Position numbers and translations under genes: made by a program
Notes under the pieces: generated by a model
Database searches by the model: none
What the model was told of the DNA's origin: nothing
The model's input: only the letters and a program-made list of their open reading frames with translations
Shown here: positions 46,909-58,142 of the stretch, piece after piece
Layout of the letters: each line of letters begins with the position of its first letter
Numbering within the stretch: position 1 is the first letter of the stretch
Assembly (NCBI GenBank): GCA_963556145.1
Contig: OY744463.1
Span: forward strand, 1,798,001-1,862,000
DNA length: 64,000 nt
Source: Hygrocybe punicea
Taxonomy: Eukaryota > Basidiomycota > Agaricomycetes > Agaricales > Hygrophoraceae
Direction: 5' to 3'

Positions 46909-47970
46909 ATGGACAATGATGACAGTCAACTCGCCAATGCTACAAATGTATGTTCAAATTTTACGATGTATGCTGTGTTTCTTTACATTTGCAGATTTCG
47001 AATATCAATGTAGTTCATAATGACTCACCAAATTGCTGGAAACTTACACGGCCGAGTACTGATACCACCGAGCATGAAGAACTTGTCTTAAGCTTACAGG
47101 CGATATTGGTGGCCAAAGACCTACCACCAATCACCAGCAGGTATATTGTTCCATCACATAAATCGTAAACAATTGATATACATATATTTTCCAGACCACC
47201 CGAACGTCGAACACCATTTCTTCGTCAGAGCATCCTTATAGCAGGTCTCAACATACCACTGTTCAAATCGTACCTTGACAACCTCTGCATCTTACATCAG
47301 AAACTGGCCCGTACTTTCCCAGAACGTGCAATGCTGGACTTCATGTCATCCACCTATATCGAATACACTGCATTATCTATTGGCACCCGATACTTCACCG
47401 ATCGCCGACATGACAATGTTTCATACCATATTCCATTCGAACACAACGTCGATCCCAAAGGTATCCTGTCATCCATGAGCAATACTCGATACTTCCATGG
47501 GACGGATAATGAGGTCCTTTATTTCAAGTTAACATCAGACAGAGGCCAGCATTGGTGAGTGCTCAGCACAACAATAGTTTGACCATTGATAATGATATAG
47601 ATGACAGCTTTGTACCTGCCAGTCCAACTTGCTTCAGGATTGGTGACATTGTAGAAGTCCAGATGACGGTATCGGCGGTTTCAGTCAAGAACGACAAATT
47701 TAAGATGATACTCAATCTGCGCTCATTAGCACTGGTCAACAGCGAGTTTACCGAGGTACCAGACATATCTAATAATTCAATTAATAATAACTAATGTACA
47801 TCCAGAATGCGACGATAGGTCGAACGAAGGCACCTCATCCTGCTCTCAATACTATGACCAGGATTAATATCAAACGTAATGTGGGTTATGTCCAGTTGAC
47901 AGACGATGGTGAAGATGTCATAGAAACCCGAAGACGTTTGACCAACCTGAGGATGAATGAAGCCAATTAA
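46909..47970 (+). CDS. Unknown gene D: small conserved protein with GDIVEVQ motif
   Basis: Seen: the start is MDNDDSQLANATN, with an intron after 46947, then SNINVVHNDSPNCWKLTRPS, LQAILVAKDLPPITSR, RTPFLRQSILIAGLNIPLFK and MLDFMSSTYIEYTALSIGTR. These are followed by NTRYFHGTDNEVLYFKLTSD, and after an intron CFRIGDIVEVQMTVSAVSVK and FKMILNLRSLALVNSEFTE. The last exon is RNVGYVQLTDDGEDVIETRR and ends NLRMNEAN. Four short GT-AG introns keep the frame. The GDIVEVQ...RSLALV block recalls a short beta-barrel-like segment but I cannot name the family. It is divergent from gene C. Confidence 0.55.
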
Positions 47971-48479
47971 TATCTATTATAATTACGTTGTACAGTTACA
48001 TGTGAACATCAATTTTATATAATATTATGTTCTGCAATACGTTCACAAGTGAAATAACAACACAAATAGTTTCATAAAGTGACTGGATATCTGAGTATCA
48101 TTTAATCGTAAAAAGTCGTCATCATTTTCCTGTGAATATAACTATTCAAACCGATATGGTATTTCTCATTCAATGGTCCGGCCTAACATGCATGGACATT
48201 TGCTCAGTACCTTTCAAAAACCTACAATTAATTGATAAATGTATGTATTGTACACACATATCATATAAAATTTATATTGTTGTGTAGTAAGAATGGGTTA
48301 CTTGGATTACATATGGAAAATTTACTGAACACTTTGTTGAACAATATTGGACCCATGTAGCTACATCACAAAAACATCCGATATACTGCACTTAGATCTT
48401 GCCTTTCCACTGCCAGACATCCGATATACTGCACATACCATTGGCTGTGCAATGGCAGTACCCCTGATTAAAACCGAGA
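47971..48479. other. AT-rich spacer with a direct repeat
   Basis: The spacer contains ACATCCGATATACTGCAC twice (about 48374 and 48417) and the facing words CACTGCCA/TGGCAGT. I see no gene. Confidence 0.5.
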
Positions 48480-49030
48480 CACTTGTCGAACACTTTGTTG
48501 AACACTGTTGAACGGTTTTTCGGCCTGTTCAACAGGTGTTGAACAAGTGTATCATTAATAATACAATGTGCATTGTAAATCTAGCTACACCTTATATAAT
48601 GTACGTAACTTTATTTATGCAAATGTAATGCTTTAGATGAAGCCTGGAACACTTGTCGAACAGCTTGTCGAACACTGTTCGGCCTGTTCGACAAGTGTTC
48701 GACAAGTCCATCATTAATAAACTCAATGTGCATTGTAAATATATCTACACCTCATATGATGTATATAAAGTACGTACCATTATTTATGTCATTGTAATGC
48801 TTCAGATTGAAGCTTGGCCACTTGTTGAACACCTGGTTGAACACTGTTTGGCCTGTTCGTCAAGTGTTCGACGTGTCCATCATTAATAAATTCAATGTGC
48901 ATTTTAAATCTAGCTACACCTCATATAATGTACTTACCTTTATTTATGCAATGGTAACGCTTCAGATTGAAGCTTGAACACTTGTTGAACACCTTGTTGA
49001 ACACTGTTCACCATATCTGACCAGTGTCCG
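48480..49030. repeat. Tandem repeat of about 165-170 bp carrying the GTTCGACAAG palindrome
   Basis: There are three to four units starting near 48480, 48645, 48820 and 48985. Each has a CACTTGTCGAACA...TGTTCGACAAGTG palindrome followed by TCATTAATAAA, CAATGTGCATTGTAAAT and GCTTCAGATTGAAGCTT. The palindrome is the same motif as at 33441-33900. Confidence 0.88.
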
Positions 49031-49912
49031 ATGTTCCTCCTGTAAATAATTCTAATACATATTGCACAATATATGTATTTGTAGACACATTTGATGTATG
49101 GTTGTCAATTACACTGGCAGTTCCTCAGAATACAGCTGGGACACTGGTTGAACCCGTCACAGAGCAATGTTCAGCGCCTTCCACTCATGTTAATTTGTAG
49201 TATTACTTATTCCCAATTTGGAGCCTGTGATCCGGCTGCCTTATTGTACTTTCTGATTGGGACAACAACTTCTCACAGTCAGCTCCGCCCAGTCACACGG
49301 TTTCATAATTATTCCCAGGGCTTCAAAATTGTTCCCACAGTTTCAAAAAATTGTTCCCACGGCTTGGCAAATTAGAGTGTGACCCTGAGTTTGAGAATCC
49401 ACCGTATAGAACGATTCCCTTATAGGGACTCGTAATTGGCCAAAATAGACATGTCCAAAAGTAGACTACACACTCATGTACTATAAAAATGGTCCCCGAC
49501 GACTGTACAAAAAAAGAGATACCATTAGTCCCCGTTTTCCTACAGTCAGAATCTTCTTTAATCCCTTCAAAATGCTTGTCCTCGTAGACCCTTAGCTTTT
49601 TATAGTTCACTTCATTGTCTTTATCGCTGTTCCTGTATATTTGTTCATTGTTTCTGACCTGACCCGACCCGACCTGCTGTACCCGACATCGTCAGCATTG
49701 TCGGGTTCTTTGTTATTTATCCATTTTAGTCTGTTCATCGCTGGATTCATCGTTATTTGTCTAGTTTCACATGGCGGCTTACATTTTTACTTCCATTTCC
49801 ACCTTTTACTACTATTCCTGACACTGACTTATCCACTGTCACTTCTACGCTGACACCCCTAGGTTAGGATCTTACTTTATTGTTCCGAAGCCACCCCGAA
49901 CCCGCATCTACA
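49031..49912. other. Right end of the composite insertion, no gene seen
   Basis: This AT-rich sequence contains a triplicated phrase ATTGTTCCCA(C/G)-GG near 49305-49365 and pyrimidine-rich stretches near 49560-49850. It ends CGCATCTACA, which meets the transposase coding sequence. I see no gene or LTR partner for the left end. Confidence 0.4.
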
Positions 49913-51725
49913 GTGGTGTCTTCCCAATCACCCAGGACATGTGCGTTAACATGCGTCTGGCAATTGTTGGTCCTTGGTCCAATTATGAGCAATGTCTGAA
50001 GTGTGGCGAGGAGTGTTATGACCTTCACAAGAGTACCCAGACCAAGAGAGTCACCTGAAAAGAATTCTGTACGATCCCTATTGGCCCACAGCTTCAAGCC
50101 CTCTGGAGATCGCCTGAGCATGATATGTGGTATCGGGAGCGACGAACAGATCAGATTCTGGCAGAAATGCAGCTGAACAATGGGAACATCTCAGTCTATG
50201 ACAACATCTTTTGCGGCAGTGACTACCTCAAGGCTGTAATTGATGAAAGAATTAAATCTGGCAACATGGTTCTATTGCTCTCTGTTGATGGTGCTCAGCT
50301 CTACTGCAATAAAAGCTCAGACTGCTGGATTCTCATATGGATAATTGGTGACCACTCACCAGAATCATGGTATAAAAAAAATAGGAATTCACCCTGGCAT
50401 ATTTAGAAACCTTGACTCCTTCATGTTCACAGTGCTGCACCATCTTGCTGCCATTCAAAATGAGGAATCTGGATCTGGGATGCAGCTAAAGATGCTTATT
50501 GCACCCTTTCTTCTTCCTTGCTTGCACTGATGGACCCGCAATGGCACTCCTAAACAGTGGTGTTGGCCATCATGGAAAGAGTGGATGTTGGGTCTATTGT
50601 CCAATGAAGGGTCGTCACAAACAAGGTGGATTGCACTACTACCCTGTTCGGCTCAAACCTGATAACTATGCTGTTGCTGGATGCGATCACCCTGACATTC
50701 CATTCAGCCATCTCACCATGGATTCCAATACTGCTGACAACTACATTCAAAGGCTCCGGTACCTTGTGGGTTCTCAAAATAAGGCTCAGTATGAGAAGCG
50801 CTGTGACAGCGAGTTCTGTTGTAGACCCGGAAGAGGAATCTACAGAAAGGGGTGATCAGCTAGAAAATGCTCTGAGGAATCAGTTTCTTTAGTGAGGTCT
50901 AGTCAATCCAACCAAAATCCAGGGGTTCTGGAATCAGAGGGTGAGTGTGGGGAAAGGACGAAGGCAAGTATAGATGATACGAAGAGAAGACTAAGAAATA
51001 GAACTGAAGCGGGACGATAAGATGTATGTCTGTATTTCTATATTGTTTTGTAGTGTAAAATGTGCTACTTTTATACTACTACTGTGAGGGATCCTGTGCT
51101 GTAGTAACCATGTACTACAAGCAAAGGCTGTAAGTGATAGGGACGAGTGGAGTGGAGGAATGGTGCTATGTACTAGGAGACGGGAAATGAAGATACATGA
51201 TATATAACTATAAATGTACTGATTCTGGGTTGTTAGGGACATTGCATCACTAGCAGGAACGATTCTGGAGGCAGAATCTGGAGCGGAATCAATAGGAAAG
51301 AGCGGAATTGATAATATAGGAATGGGAATGAACGGGAGCAGTGTCAGATATGAAGGGGAAACGGATCCACATGATCCGGAGCCTCTACAGCGCCATCTCG
51401 AAACAGGTATCTGTAAGCTGACCATATTCATGGGTCTCCCACATAGTCTTTGTATCCCTAAAGTCTTCAGCCTCGATATTATGCACCTTCCTATGTTAAA
51501 TATTCCAGATCTCATGATCAAACTCTGGCGTGGCGTCTTGGATTGTGACCCTGAAGATAATCGCACCACCTGGGATTTGGCGGTCTTAACAGGTGACATA
51601 TGGAAGGCTCACAGAAAAGCTGTTGCTCAGGCCACACCATAACTACCAGGATCATTCGATCACCCTCCTTGCAAGCTGGCTGAGAAGATCAACAGTGGAT
51701 ACAAAGCCTGGGAATTTCTTCAATA
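49913..51725 (+). pseudogene. Transposase segment 3 (catalytic region), with solo LTR inside
   Basis: Seen: the frame resumes VFPITQDMCVNMRLAIVGPW, then a zinc-like CLKCGEECYD, KRVT with a TGA (50056-50058), EFCTIPIGPQLQALWRSPEH and VLLLSVDGAQLYCNKSSDCW, which has a candidate catalytic Asp. A frameshift at an eight-A run (about 50370) and another near 50528 follow. The rest continues DGPAMALLNSGVGHHGKSGC, KGRHKQGGLHYYPVRLKPDN and QYEKR. The solo LTR (50802-51389) interrupts, then RHLETGICKLTIF, FSLDIMHLPMLNIPDLMIKL and KINSGYKAWEFLQY run to the hAT insertion at 51726. Family knowledge: this pattern belongs to the large DDE transposases of Agaricomycetes (Tnp2/Plavaka or KDZ); the subfamily is not certain. 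Confidence 0.78.
50802..51389 (-). repeat. Solo LTR, family 1, in transposase segment 3
   Basis: The 588 bp run from TGTGACAGCGAG to GAGCCTCTACA, flanked by gcgc on both sides (50798-50801, 51390-51393). Removing it restores QYEKR-HLETG in frame. It is more diverged from the paired LTRs than the 20958 copy is. Confidence 0.88.
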
Positions 51726-51959
51726 TAGTGTTGCCATAGTTCGGTTCTAAACCTAGCCAAACCCGGTTCAAACCCCGAACTGAACCTGGGGTTCAGTCTA
51801 AGTTCAGCCAAATGTTGAACCGGACTGCGGGTTCGGTTCTGGGTTTTGAGGCTGGCCGGATTTCCTGAATGGCTCCAAACTGCGTCCAAACTGCGAACGC
51901 GGATATTTTTAAGGTATTTATTTCATTTGTTTTTTGTATTTCTTTACTTACTATTTCGT

Positions 51960-52603
51960 TGATATGCACTCAGCCATCCTGAGCTCCGATTTCATATATT
52001 TTGTGATTCCTTGCGACTTGATGCGACTTACCACTCTTTGACCTTCTGATCACATCGCGACTATTGCGATCTTCTGCGACTTTGGAGATATTTAGTTATC
52101 GCACTTCGAAGTATTTCCTTTGTTCTCTTTGTTCTCTATATTCATTTATCGTTCTCTCTACCTATTCTTTCTTCTATATGCCCTTTATCTCACATATCTC
52201 CTTTTAGTATCATCCTTTCATCTCTCTTCCTTTGTCCTGATAGCTTATATACCTGCCTGTATGAGCCACTAGACAGAGAACCCCCAGAGAATCGAGACAG
52301 ACCGTCATTCCCCCTTCATCTCAGAGCTTCCCCTTCATCCTAGTTCTCTTCTCTTTACATTCCATCACATTCTCTCACCGTCCGACCCTTCGATCTCACT
52401 GCGACTTTTGATTTTATCGCAACTCTTTGATTTTGATCGCACCACTCCAGTTTTGATCGCAGCACTTCTCTTGAGTTTCTCATCCACTTCTATTCATTAT
52501 CCTTTATTTCCTATACTAGTGTAGGCTTTCTGAAGCTTCCTTGCACCTTTTCACCTTTAGTAGTTGTAGGATTTTCATTCTTATAGCCACATCTAGCGTA
52601 TCA
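51960..52603. repeat. Solo LTR, family 2
   Basis: The 644-bp insertion, absent from hAT copy A, starts TGATATGCACTC and ends GCGTATCA, with inverted tips TGATA/TATCA. It is flanked by tcgt on both sides (51956-51959, 52604-52607). It is pyrimidine-rich, with repeated TGCGACTT/ATCGCGACT words and TATATACCT as a possible promoter box. Confidence 0.75.
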
Positions 52604-52804
52604 TCGTGTTAAACGGTATCATGTGACCATTGTAGCTTTCATGCAACACGGTCACGGAAACATCAATGTGGGTTGAACACAACATTGCCAACATTGTGTT
52701 GTGTTCATCAAGGTAAGTTTCGATATTTTCTTTAACTTTACTAATATTATCTGTTACAGGAAACTTGACCATGACCACATCGCGAGCACACCACCTGGCA
52801 CAAC

Positions 52805-52942
52805 ATGGATCCCAACACCAACACAATGCCAACAGACGCAGGATGGCTGCAACACCACCACCACCAGTGGCGGCAAGGCAACGATGACAGCGATGGCCAG
52901 CAGCAGCAGCAGCAGCAGCAACAGTGGCAGCGGCAATTGCAA

Positions 52943-52973
<31 letters not shown>

Positions 52974-53149
52974 CGTGGCAGCAACACCACCACAACCATA
53001 CCACCACCCCGATGAGGACAACGGTTGGCAGCAGTAGTGCCGGCAATGCCATGCCGGGACCACGGGACAAGACCCCCCGTCCCTCCACATCCCTTGGGGA
53101 CACCGGAGGGCTCCTGAGCACCCATCTACCTCGCGAAGTGCAGCGCCGT
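52805..53149 (+). pseudogene. Poly-Gln reading frame of hAT element B, truncated by LTR element
   Basis: Seen: an ATG follows an apparent intron (GGTAAGTTTCG to CTGTTACAG). The frame reads MDPNTNTMPTDAGWLQHHHH, then long Gln runs broken by Trp and Arg, a Ser/Gly-rich stretch and RPSTSLGDTGGLLSTHL. It runs into the LTR at 53150. Copy A has the same start layout but an early stop. No transposase domain is present. Inference: this is the first coding exon of the parental hAT transposase, or an unrelated frame forced by repeat composition. Confidence 0.35.
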
Positions 53150-53758
53150 TGTGACGGCGAGTTCAGTTGTAGACCTGAATGGGAATCTACGAAAGTGGTG
53201 ATCAGCTAAGAAGTGATCAGAGGAGTTTAGTGTCTATGTAGTCTAGTCAATCCAACCCGAATCCAGGGTTCCGGATCAGAGGGGAAGTGAAGGGAGTGGA
53301 GTACGAATACTAATATGGAGATGATACGAAGCGAGGACTAAGAAATAGAACTGAAGGGATGCAATATGATAGGATGCAATGTGATATGGATATGATAATG
53401 GTTGTAGTATAAGGGTACATCTTTTATACTACTGGGAGTGATCCTGTGCTATAGTAACCATGTACTACAAGTGAAGGCTGTAACTGATGGGAGAGGAGTG
53501 GAGCGGAGTATAGGAGGAATGATGCTATGTACTAAGTAATGGGAAACGAAGATATATCATATGTAACTATATACGTACTGATTCCGGGTCGTTAGAGACA
53601 TCGCATTGCGTGTAGGAATGATTCCGGAGGCAGAATCTGGAGCGGAATTGACGGAGAGAACCGGAATCAGGCGGAATCGACGATACGTGAATGGGAATGG
53701 ACGGGGACAAAGTGGGATATGAAGAGGATTCGGGTCTAGACGGGCCGGAGCCTCTACA
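53150..53758 (-). repeat. 3' LTR of the retroelement
   Basis: The sequence runs TGTGACGG...CTCTACA in plus orientation. It aligns without gaps to 58143-58751, with about sixteen differences that all look like CpG transitions. Confidence 0.9.
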
Positions 53759-54091
53759 TCCGGTCAGGACTCAGATAGAGACCATCCCTGGTCGATCCAT
53801 ACGAAATAACAAAGATACCAGGGACGTGGGAAATACATGAGCGGAGGCGATGTCAAAAATGGACGGAAACGGGAGTACAACGTGAGCGGAGTCGAAGCCG
53901 GCGGGTATCGAAGCGTCGGGAAGCAGTGGTCTGTAGCTACTGAAAGAGGGTGGGGCGAAACGGCTGGATAAAGGAACAACGGTCACGTGATGGGGTAACA
54001 AATACAAACAAGAAAACTTTTCAACGTGACTTTCAACAATCTCGACAACAACTTCAACGAGCCCAACAAACCCAACAAACACCAACACCAA

Positions 54092-55584
54092 ATGTCGACG
54101 GAATACAACAAATTCCTCAATACTCTTGATGCGGAAACGCGGCAAGATTTCGAGAGCGCCGTGGCCGAGTTACTAGAAGTTAATGTGGCCGGAATCGATA
54201 TCGTACGCGACGGATTCGAGAACGAAGCACGGCAATGGGTGGTGAGACGACGACGGGCCATGGTAAGAGATCCCGTTCCCGTAAACGACCTGAACTAACG
54301 ATACCATGCAGCGGAACTACAAGGGAATATCGATGGAAATCCGGAACAACGGAATCGATATGACCGAACCGAGGGACTTCTCAATGGGCGGAGAGATGGT
54401 GGTCGAGGTCGAGGAATGGTTGCGGAATTGTGAGGAGTACAAGAAGCGGGAACGGGAAGAGGCCGTGTGTCGGGAAGTCGAGGAAGCGTCACGTTTGCAG
54501 GAGGAGAAGGAGGAGGAAAATAGGAGGGCAGAAGTGAGGAAACAACGGGTTGAGGAGGCGGAAAGGATCGAGCGGAAACGGGCGGAGGAATCGCATCAAT
54601 ACGAAGAGGAGATGAATAGGAGGGCGGAGGCGGAGAAGCGGATCGAGGAGGTGGAAAGGGCGAAGGCAGCAGAGGCAGCAAAAAGGGATAATCCAGCCGT
54701 GGAAAGGGACTGGGAGGAAACCGCACAAACCAGCCATCACGGAAGCGAGGACGAGGAGGGCACCTGGTCCGATCAGCAACTACGAAAATACGAGAGGCTT
54801 CAAGCACTTAACGCGATCAAAAACAAAAAGCTCAACCAGGATAAGAGGGCCACCCGGGACAACGAAACCGTTCACGGGGACTACAACAGCGGCAACGATT
54901 TCTCGAATGCGAGCGGGAACGAGGACGCAGAACCGAAGGGAAAGATTCCGGGGGTAAGTGATATCTCGCGGACTCATATATCCGTGGTGCCTAACTAATC
55001 CGTAGTACATGCAGTCGTTCCGGATCTGGCAATGCGATGCGTGCGTGACCGCCAATGCGGTTTGTCGCGGAATCGAGGGGTACGCGTGCGATCGATGCAA
55101 AAGGCTTAAATGACGTTGCAGATTATCGACAAAGGGACCGGCCACCGGAACTGGGAAAGCGGAACGGAAAGGGAAGGCGAAGGTGGGAAGTCCAAAGAGA
55201 AGGATCGTTGTGAAGAGGATTTCGAAGCCGGTGAAGAAGCCCAAGCTACGGGCCGGAGAGGCATCGACGAGTAAACGGATGCTAACCGATGTTGAACCGG
55301 ATACGGAATCGGAGCAGGACGATGGGAGGCGAGGGAATCCGTTCAAGCACCTGCGGATCGGAGCCGGAATCAACGAGCACGTCTGGGCAGTGCGCAAGAT
55401 GGCGACGGAAACGCAGAGGGAGATATCGATGATCGCGGATGGCCTCTCGGAGTACGTCACGGAGATCCATACGAAACTAACCCGTTGGATGAAGGAGCTA
55501 AATCGACTACGCGCGAACCAGGCCCATATCCTTGGTCAACTCGACCTAATCGACACCAAACTCGACGAAGGGAGAAGGGAATAA
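54092..55584 (+). pseudogene. Coiled-coil protein with Zn2Cys6-like cluster, antisense to Gag
   Basis: Seen: MSTEYNKFLNTLDAETRQDF (an in-frame ATG at 54026 is possible) is followed by a 46-nt intron after RRRRAM. A strongly charged coiled coil of about 120 residues comes next (EEASRLQEEKEEENRRAEV-type) and a second intron after GKIPG. The cysteine cluster is CDACVTANAVC...CDRCKRLK-stop-RC, with spacing C-x2-C-x6-C-x7-C-x2-C-x6-C, the Zn(II)2Cys6 pattern, but a TGA (55111-55113) falls within it. The frame then continues KPKLRAGEASTSKRMLTDVE to TKLDEGRRE. Apart from the TGA the gene is open and properly spliced. Inference: a cargo or regulatory protein carried by the LTR element. Confidence 0.6.
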
Positions 55585-57959
55585 AAGGGAATGGATGGAA
55601 AGGGAAAACGGAATGCGGGACAATGTACATAAAGAAAAATAGAGTACATAATAAAACTATAAACGGAAAAGAGGGAAACGGAACGACAAGATAAGATAAC
55701 TGGAATCTGGGGGTCGAGGAGGAGGACAGGACCGGAATACAGCGGAAACGAAAAGGGTCCGGAACGAGCAGGAAACAATGGAAACTAGAAATGGAAACGA
55801 AAATATAAATAAATGAGAAACAGGAACGGGAACGGAAAGCGGAACGGAAGACGAAAACGCAAAAATAGGAGACGGAAACGGGTCTATATCCCCACAAGAG
55901 TTTCTGAAAGAAGGTCGGAGGCGGAACAACGAGAGGAGGCGGAGAACTTCTTGCAAATATTCGAGCGAGGTGTCGAGGGGGCGGAGGTCCAAAATGCGAT
56001 AACAAAGTAGAATGAAAATGGAAACGATGTAGAGGCTCCGGCCCGTCTAGACCCGAATCCTCTTCATATCCCACTTCGTCCCCATCCATTCCCATTCATG
56101 TATCGTCGATTCCGCCCGATTCCGGTTCTCTCCGTCAATTCCGCTCCAGATTCCGCCTCCGGAATCGTTCCTACTCAAGATGCGATGTCTCTAACGACCC
56201 GGAATCAGTACGTATATAGTTACATATGATATATCTTCATTTCCCGTCACTTAGTACATAGCATCATTCCTCCTATACTCCGCTCCACTCCTCTACCATC
56301 AGTTACAGCCTTCGCTTGTAGTACATAGTTACTACAGCACAGGATCACTCCCAGTAGTATAAAAGATGTACTCTTATACTACAACCATATAGAAAATACA
56401 GGTTATCGCTCCCCTTCAGTTCTATTTCTTAGTCCTCGCTTCGTATCGTCTCCATATTAGTCTTCGTACTCCACTCCCTTCACTTCCCCTCTGATCCGGA
56501 ACCCCGGATTCGGGTTGGATTGACTAGACTATAGACACTAAACTCCTCTGATCACTTCTTAGCTGATCACCACTTTCGTAGATTCCCATTCGGGTCTACA
56601 ACCGAACTCGCCGTCACAACGAGAAATAAAAATAAAATCGAGAACCGGAGTGCCAACACCAACACGATCCCATATAACGGGTGTGCCACGTGACGGGACT
56701 AAAAACGACGGGGTGCCCCAAGCGGGCGAAAACGACGAAGTGCCCCAAGTGGGCGAGGAGGGAACCGGAGACGATACGGGAGCGGGAACAACGAGGGGAA
56801 CCGGGAACGAGGGGGTCGACATAACGGAATCAGAACCGGAATCGAAATCAAATAAAAGGGGTGGAATGGAGTCCGGAATGGGAACAGGTACAGAATACTC
56901 AACCAAGGTCGACGGAATCTCGATAGACGGTGACGGAGGACAATATGGCGGCAATATCGGGGACGGAATGTGTAGTTCTGGAGAATCCAAGGACAATGGG
57001 AGCGGGTCCGGTACGAGTGCGGGGACGGAAAGCGGAGGGGTCGAATCCGGAGACGACGTGGACAAAATAGGAAACAAATTGGATAAATCGGTGACTGGCA
57101 TCGATAAATTGGGAATGGGATCGGACGGGGACGACATGGGATTGGACGACAATACCTGTAAACAAATGACGGTCTCGACAGGCACCTGAATGGATGGGTA
57201 CGGAATATGTGATGAAGGGGACGGAGTATATGTAGGACCGGAATGAACGTGGGCGACGGAACGAACGACGGTGGGCGGGATTGAGGTCGGAATCGGGACC
57301 GGAGATGACAAAGCTATGACGGCTGGGGGACTGGGACCGGAATCGGGACTAGAGATAGTAACGGCAAGGGAAGGGGATTTCGGAACGGAGCGACAACCGG
57401 AAAGCAGGAATAAGGCGGCATCGTGGAAAACGTCGAGCGGGTACGGATCGTCGTGGTAATGGTCGGGACGAAGGTAATGGAGGCGTTCTTCAATACGTAG
57501 ACGAAGGTCTGAGTCGAATCCGTTGGCGAAGTATGTGTTCCGTTGCTTATCCGATAGATGGCCGTTGTCAAACAAGACACCAGAAATGCGTATGAAATCC
57601 CGGAAATATTGTCCTAAGTCCGCTTTGTTCTCCATACCATAAGCCGATTGTCGTCTAATCAATTGATTGAGATCCGTGATCGTATACCGAATACTGTCTG
57701 TGGCACCGGGATAGAAGGCGAAAACTGCACGTCGGAAAGCGATGAAATCTTTTGCTGAAGCAGCGGGTAGGGTAGACCAGAGTTCGTAATCGTCGTTATT
57801 GAGGTACCGGAGCGTATAGCGAATCTTCAAAGCGTCCGTGAGTCCACAGTCGGAGCCGAGCATGTCGATTTTGTCAAAGAAGCGGGGAAGGTTGTGTTTG
57901 TCACCGTGAAACGTCGGGGCTGAACGATCACCTCGGAGAGGCATCAATCCGTGCGTCAT
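55457..57959 (-). pseudogene. Gag-like protein split by an inserted solo LTR
   Basis: Seen: from 57959 the frame reads MTHGLMPLRGDRSAPTFHGD, LPRFFDKIDMLGSDCGLTDA, IRYTLRYLNNDDYELWSTLP and FDSDLRLRIEERLHYLRPDH, which is a retrotransposon Gag-type helical domain. A long Pro/Ser/Val-rich linker runs to GVGTPVLDFIFIS at 56623. There the solo LTR begins; removing it with one copy of acga continues the frame as RFHFHSTLLSHFGPPPPRHL at 56023 and on toward 55457. No zinc knuckle or pol domain follows, and the distal part looks non-coding and overlaps the antisense gene. The first 250 residues are confidently Gag-like. Confidence 0.65.
56028..56618 (+). repeat. Solo LTR, family 1, inverted inside the retroelement
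   Basis: The 591 bp read TGTAGAGGCTCC...GCCGTCACA in plus orientation, flanked by acga on both sides (56024-56027, 56619-56622). It lies opposite to the outer LTR pair, so it came from a separate insertion rather than recombination of this element. Confidence 0.88.
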
Positions 57960-58126
57960 ATCGGGGAATGTCCAAATCGGGAAGCGGGTCGGGTCAGGGA
58001 GGTACGAGGAAGGGGTCGAAGTCGTAAGCGGGGCTGAGCGATTACAGTCGGGAACAAAAGAAAAACGTCATGAAAGTCAAACCCGACGGTGGGGAGGGTA
58101 TGAAAAGACAAAAGAACTAAATTCCT

Positions 58127-58140
58127 CGCGGTGGGCTCCA
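58127..58140 (-). other. Primer-binding-site-like sequence
   Basis: On the minus strand TGGAGCCCACCGCG starts two bases inside the 5' LTR end. TGG is complementary to the CCA tail of a tRNA, the normal position and form for a retroelement primer site. It fixes the element orientation as minus. Confidence 0.7.
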
Positions 58141-58142
58141 GT

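Larger units (their letters stand above)
21965..49912. mobile_element. 27.9-kb composite insertion splitting the transposase gene
   Basis: Seen: the insertion starts TGTAGAGACTC and ends CGCATCTACA. It is flanked by gcgg (21961-21964) and gtgg (49913-49916); joining the flanks restores the frame AELSG-VFPITQDM. TG...CA ends and a 4-bp imperfect duplication resemble LTR-type integration, but I could not find a matching LTR at the other end. The founding element is therefore unresolved. It now contains a Helitron, four unknown genes, palindrome clusters and a 7.8-kb inverted-repeat element. Confidence 0.6.

Noticed and set aside
21965..49912. A Starship-like giant element with a tyrosine recombinase
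   Set aside because: No DUF3435/tyrosine-recombinase-like protein is visible, and these elements are described from ascomycetes; the flanking duplication also differs.
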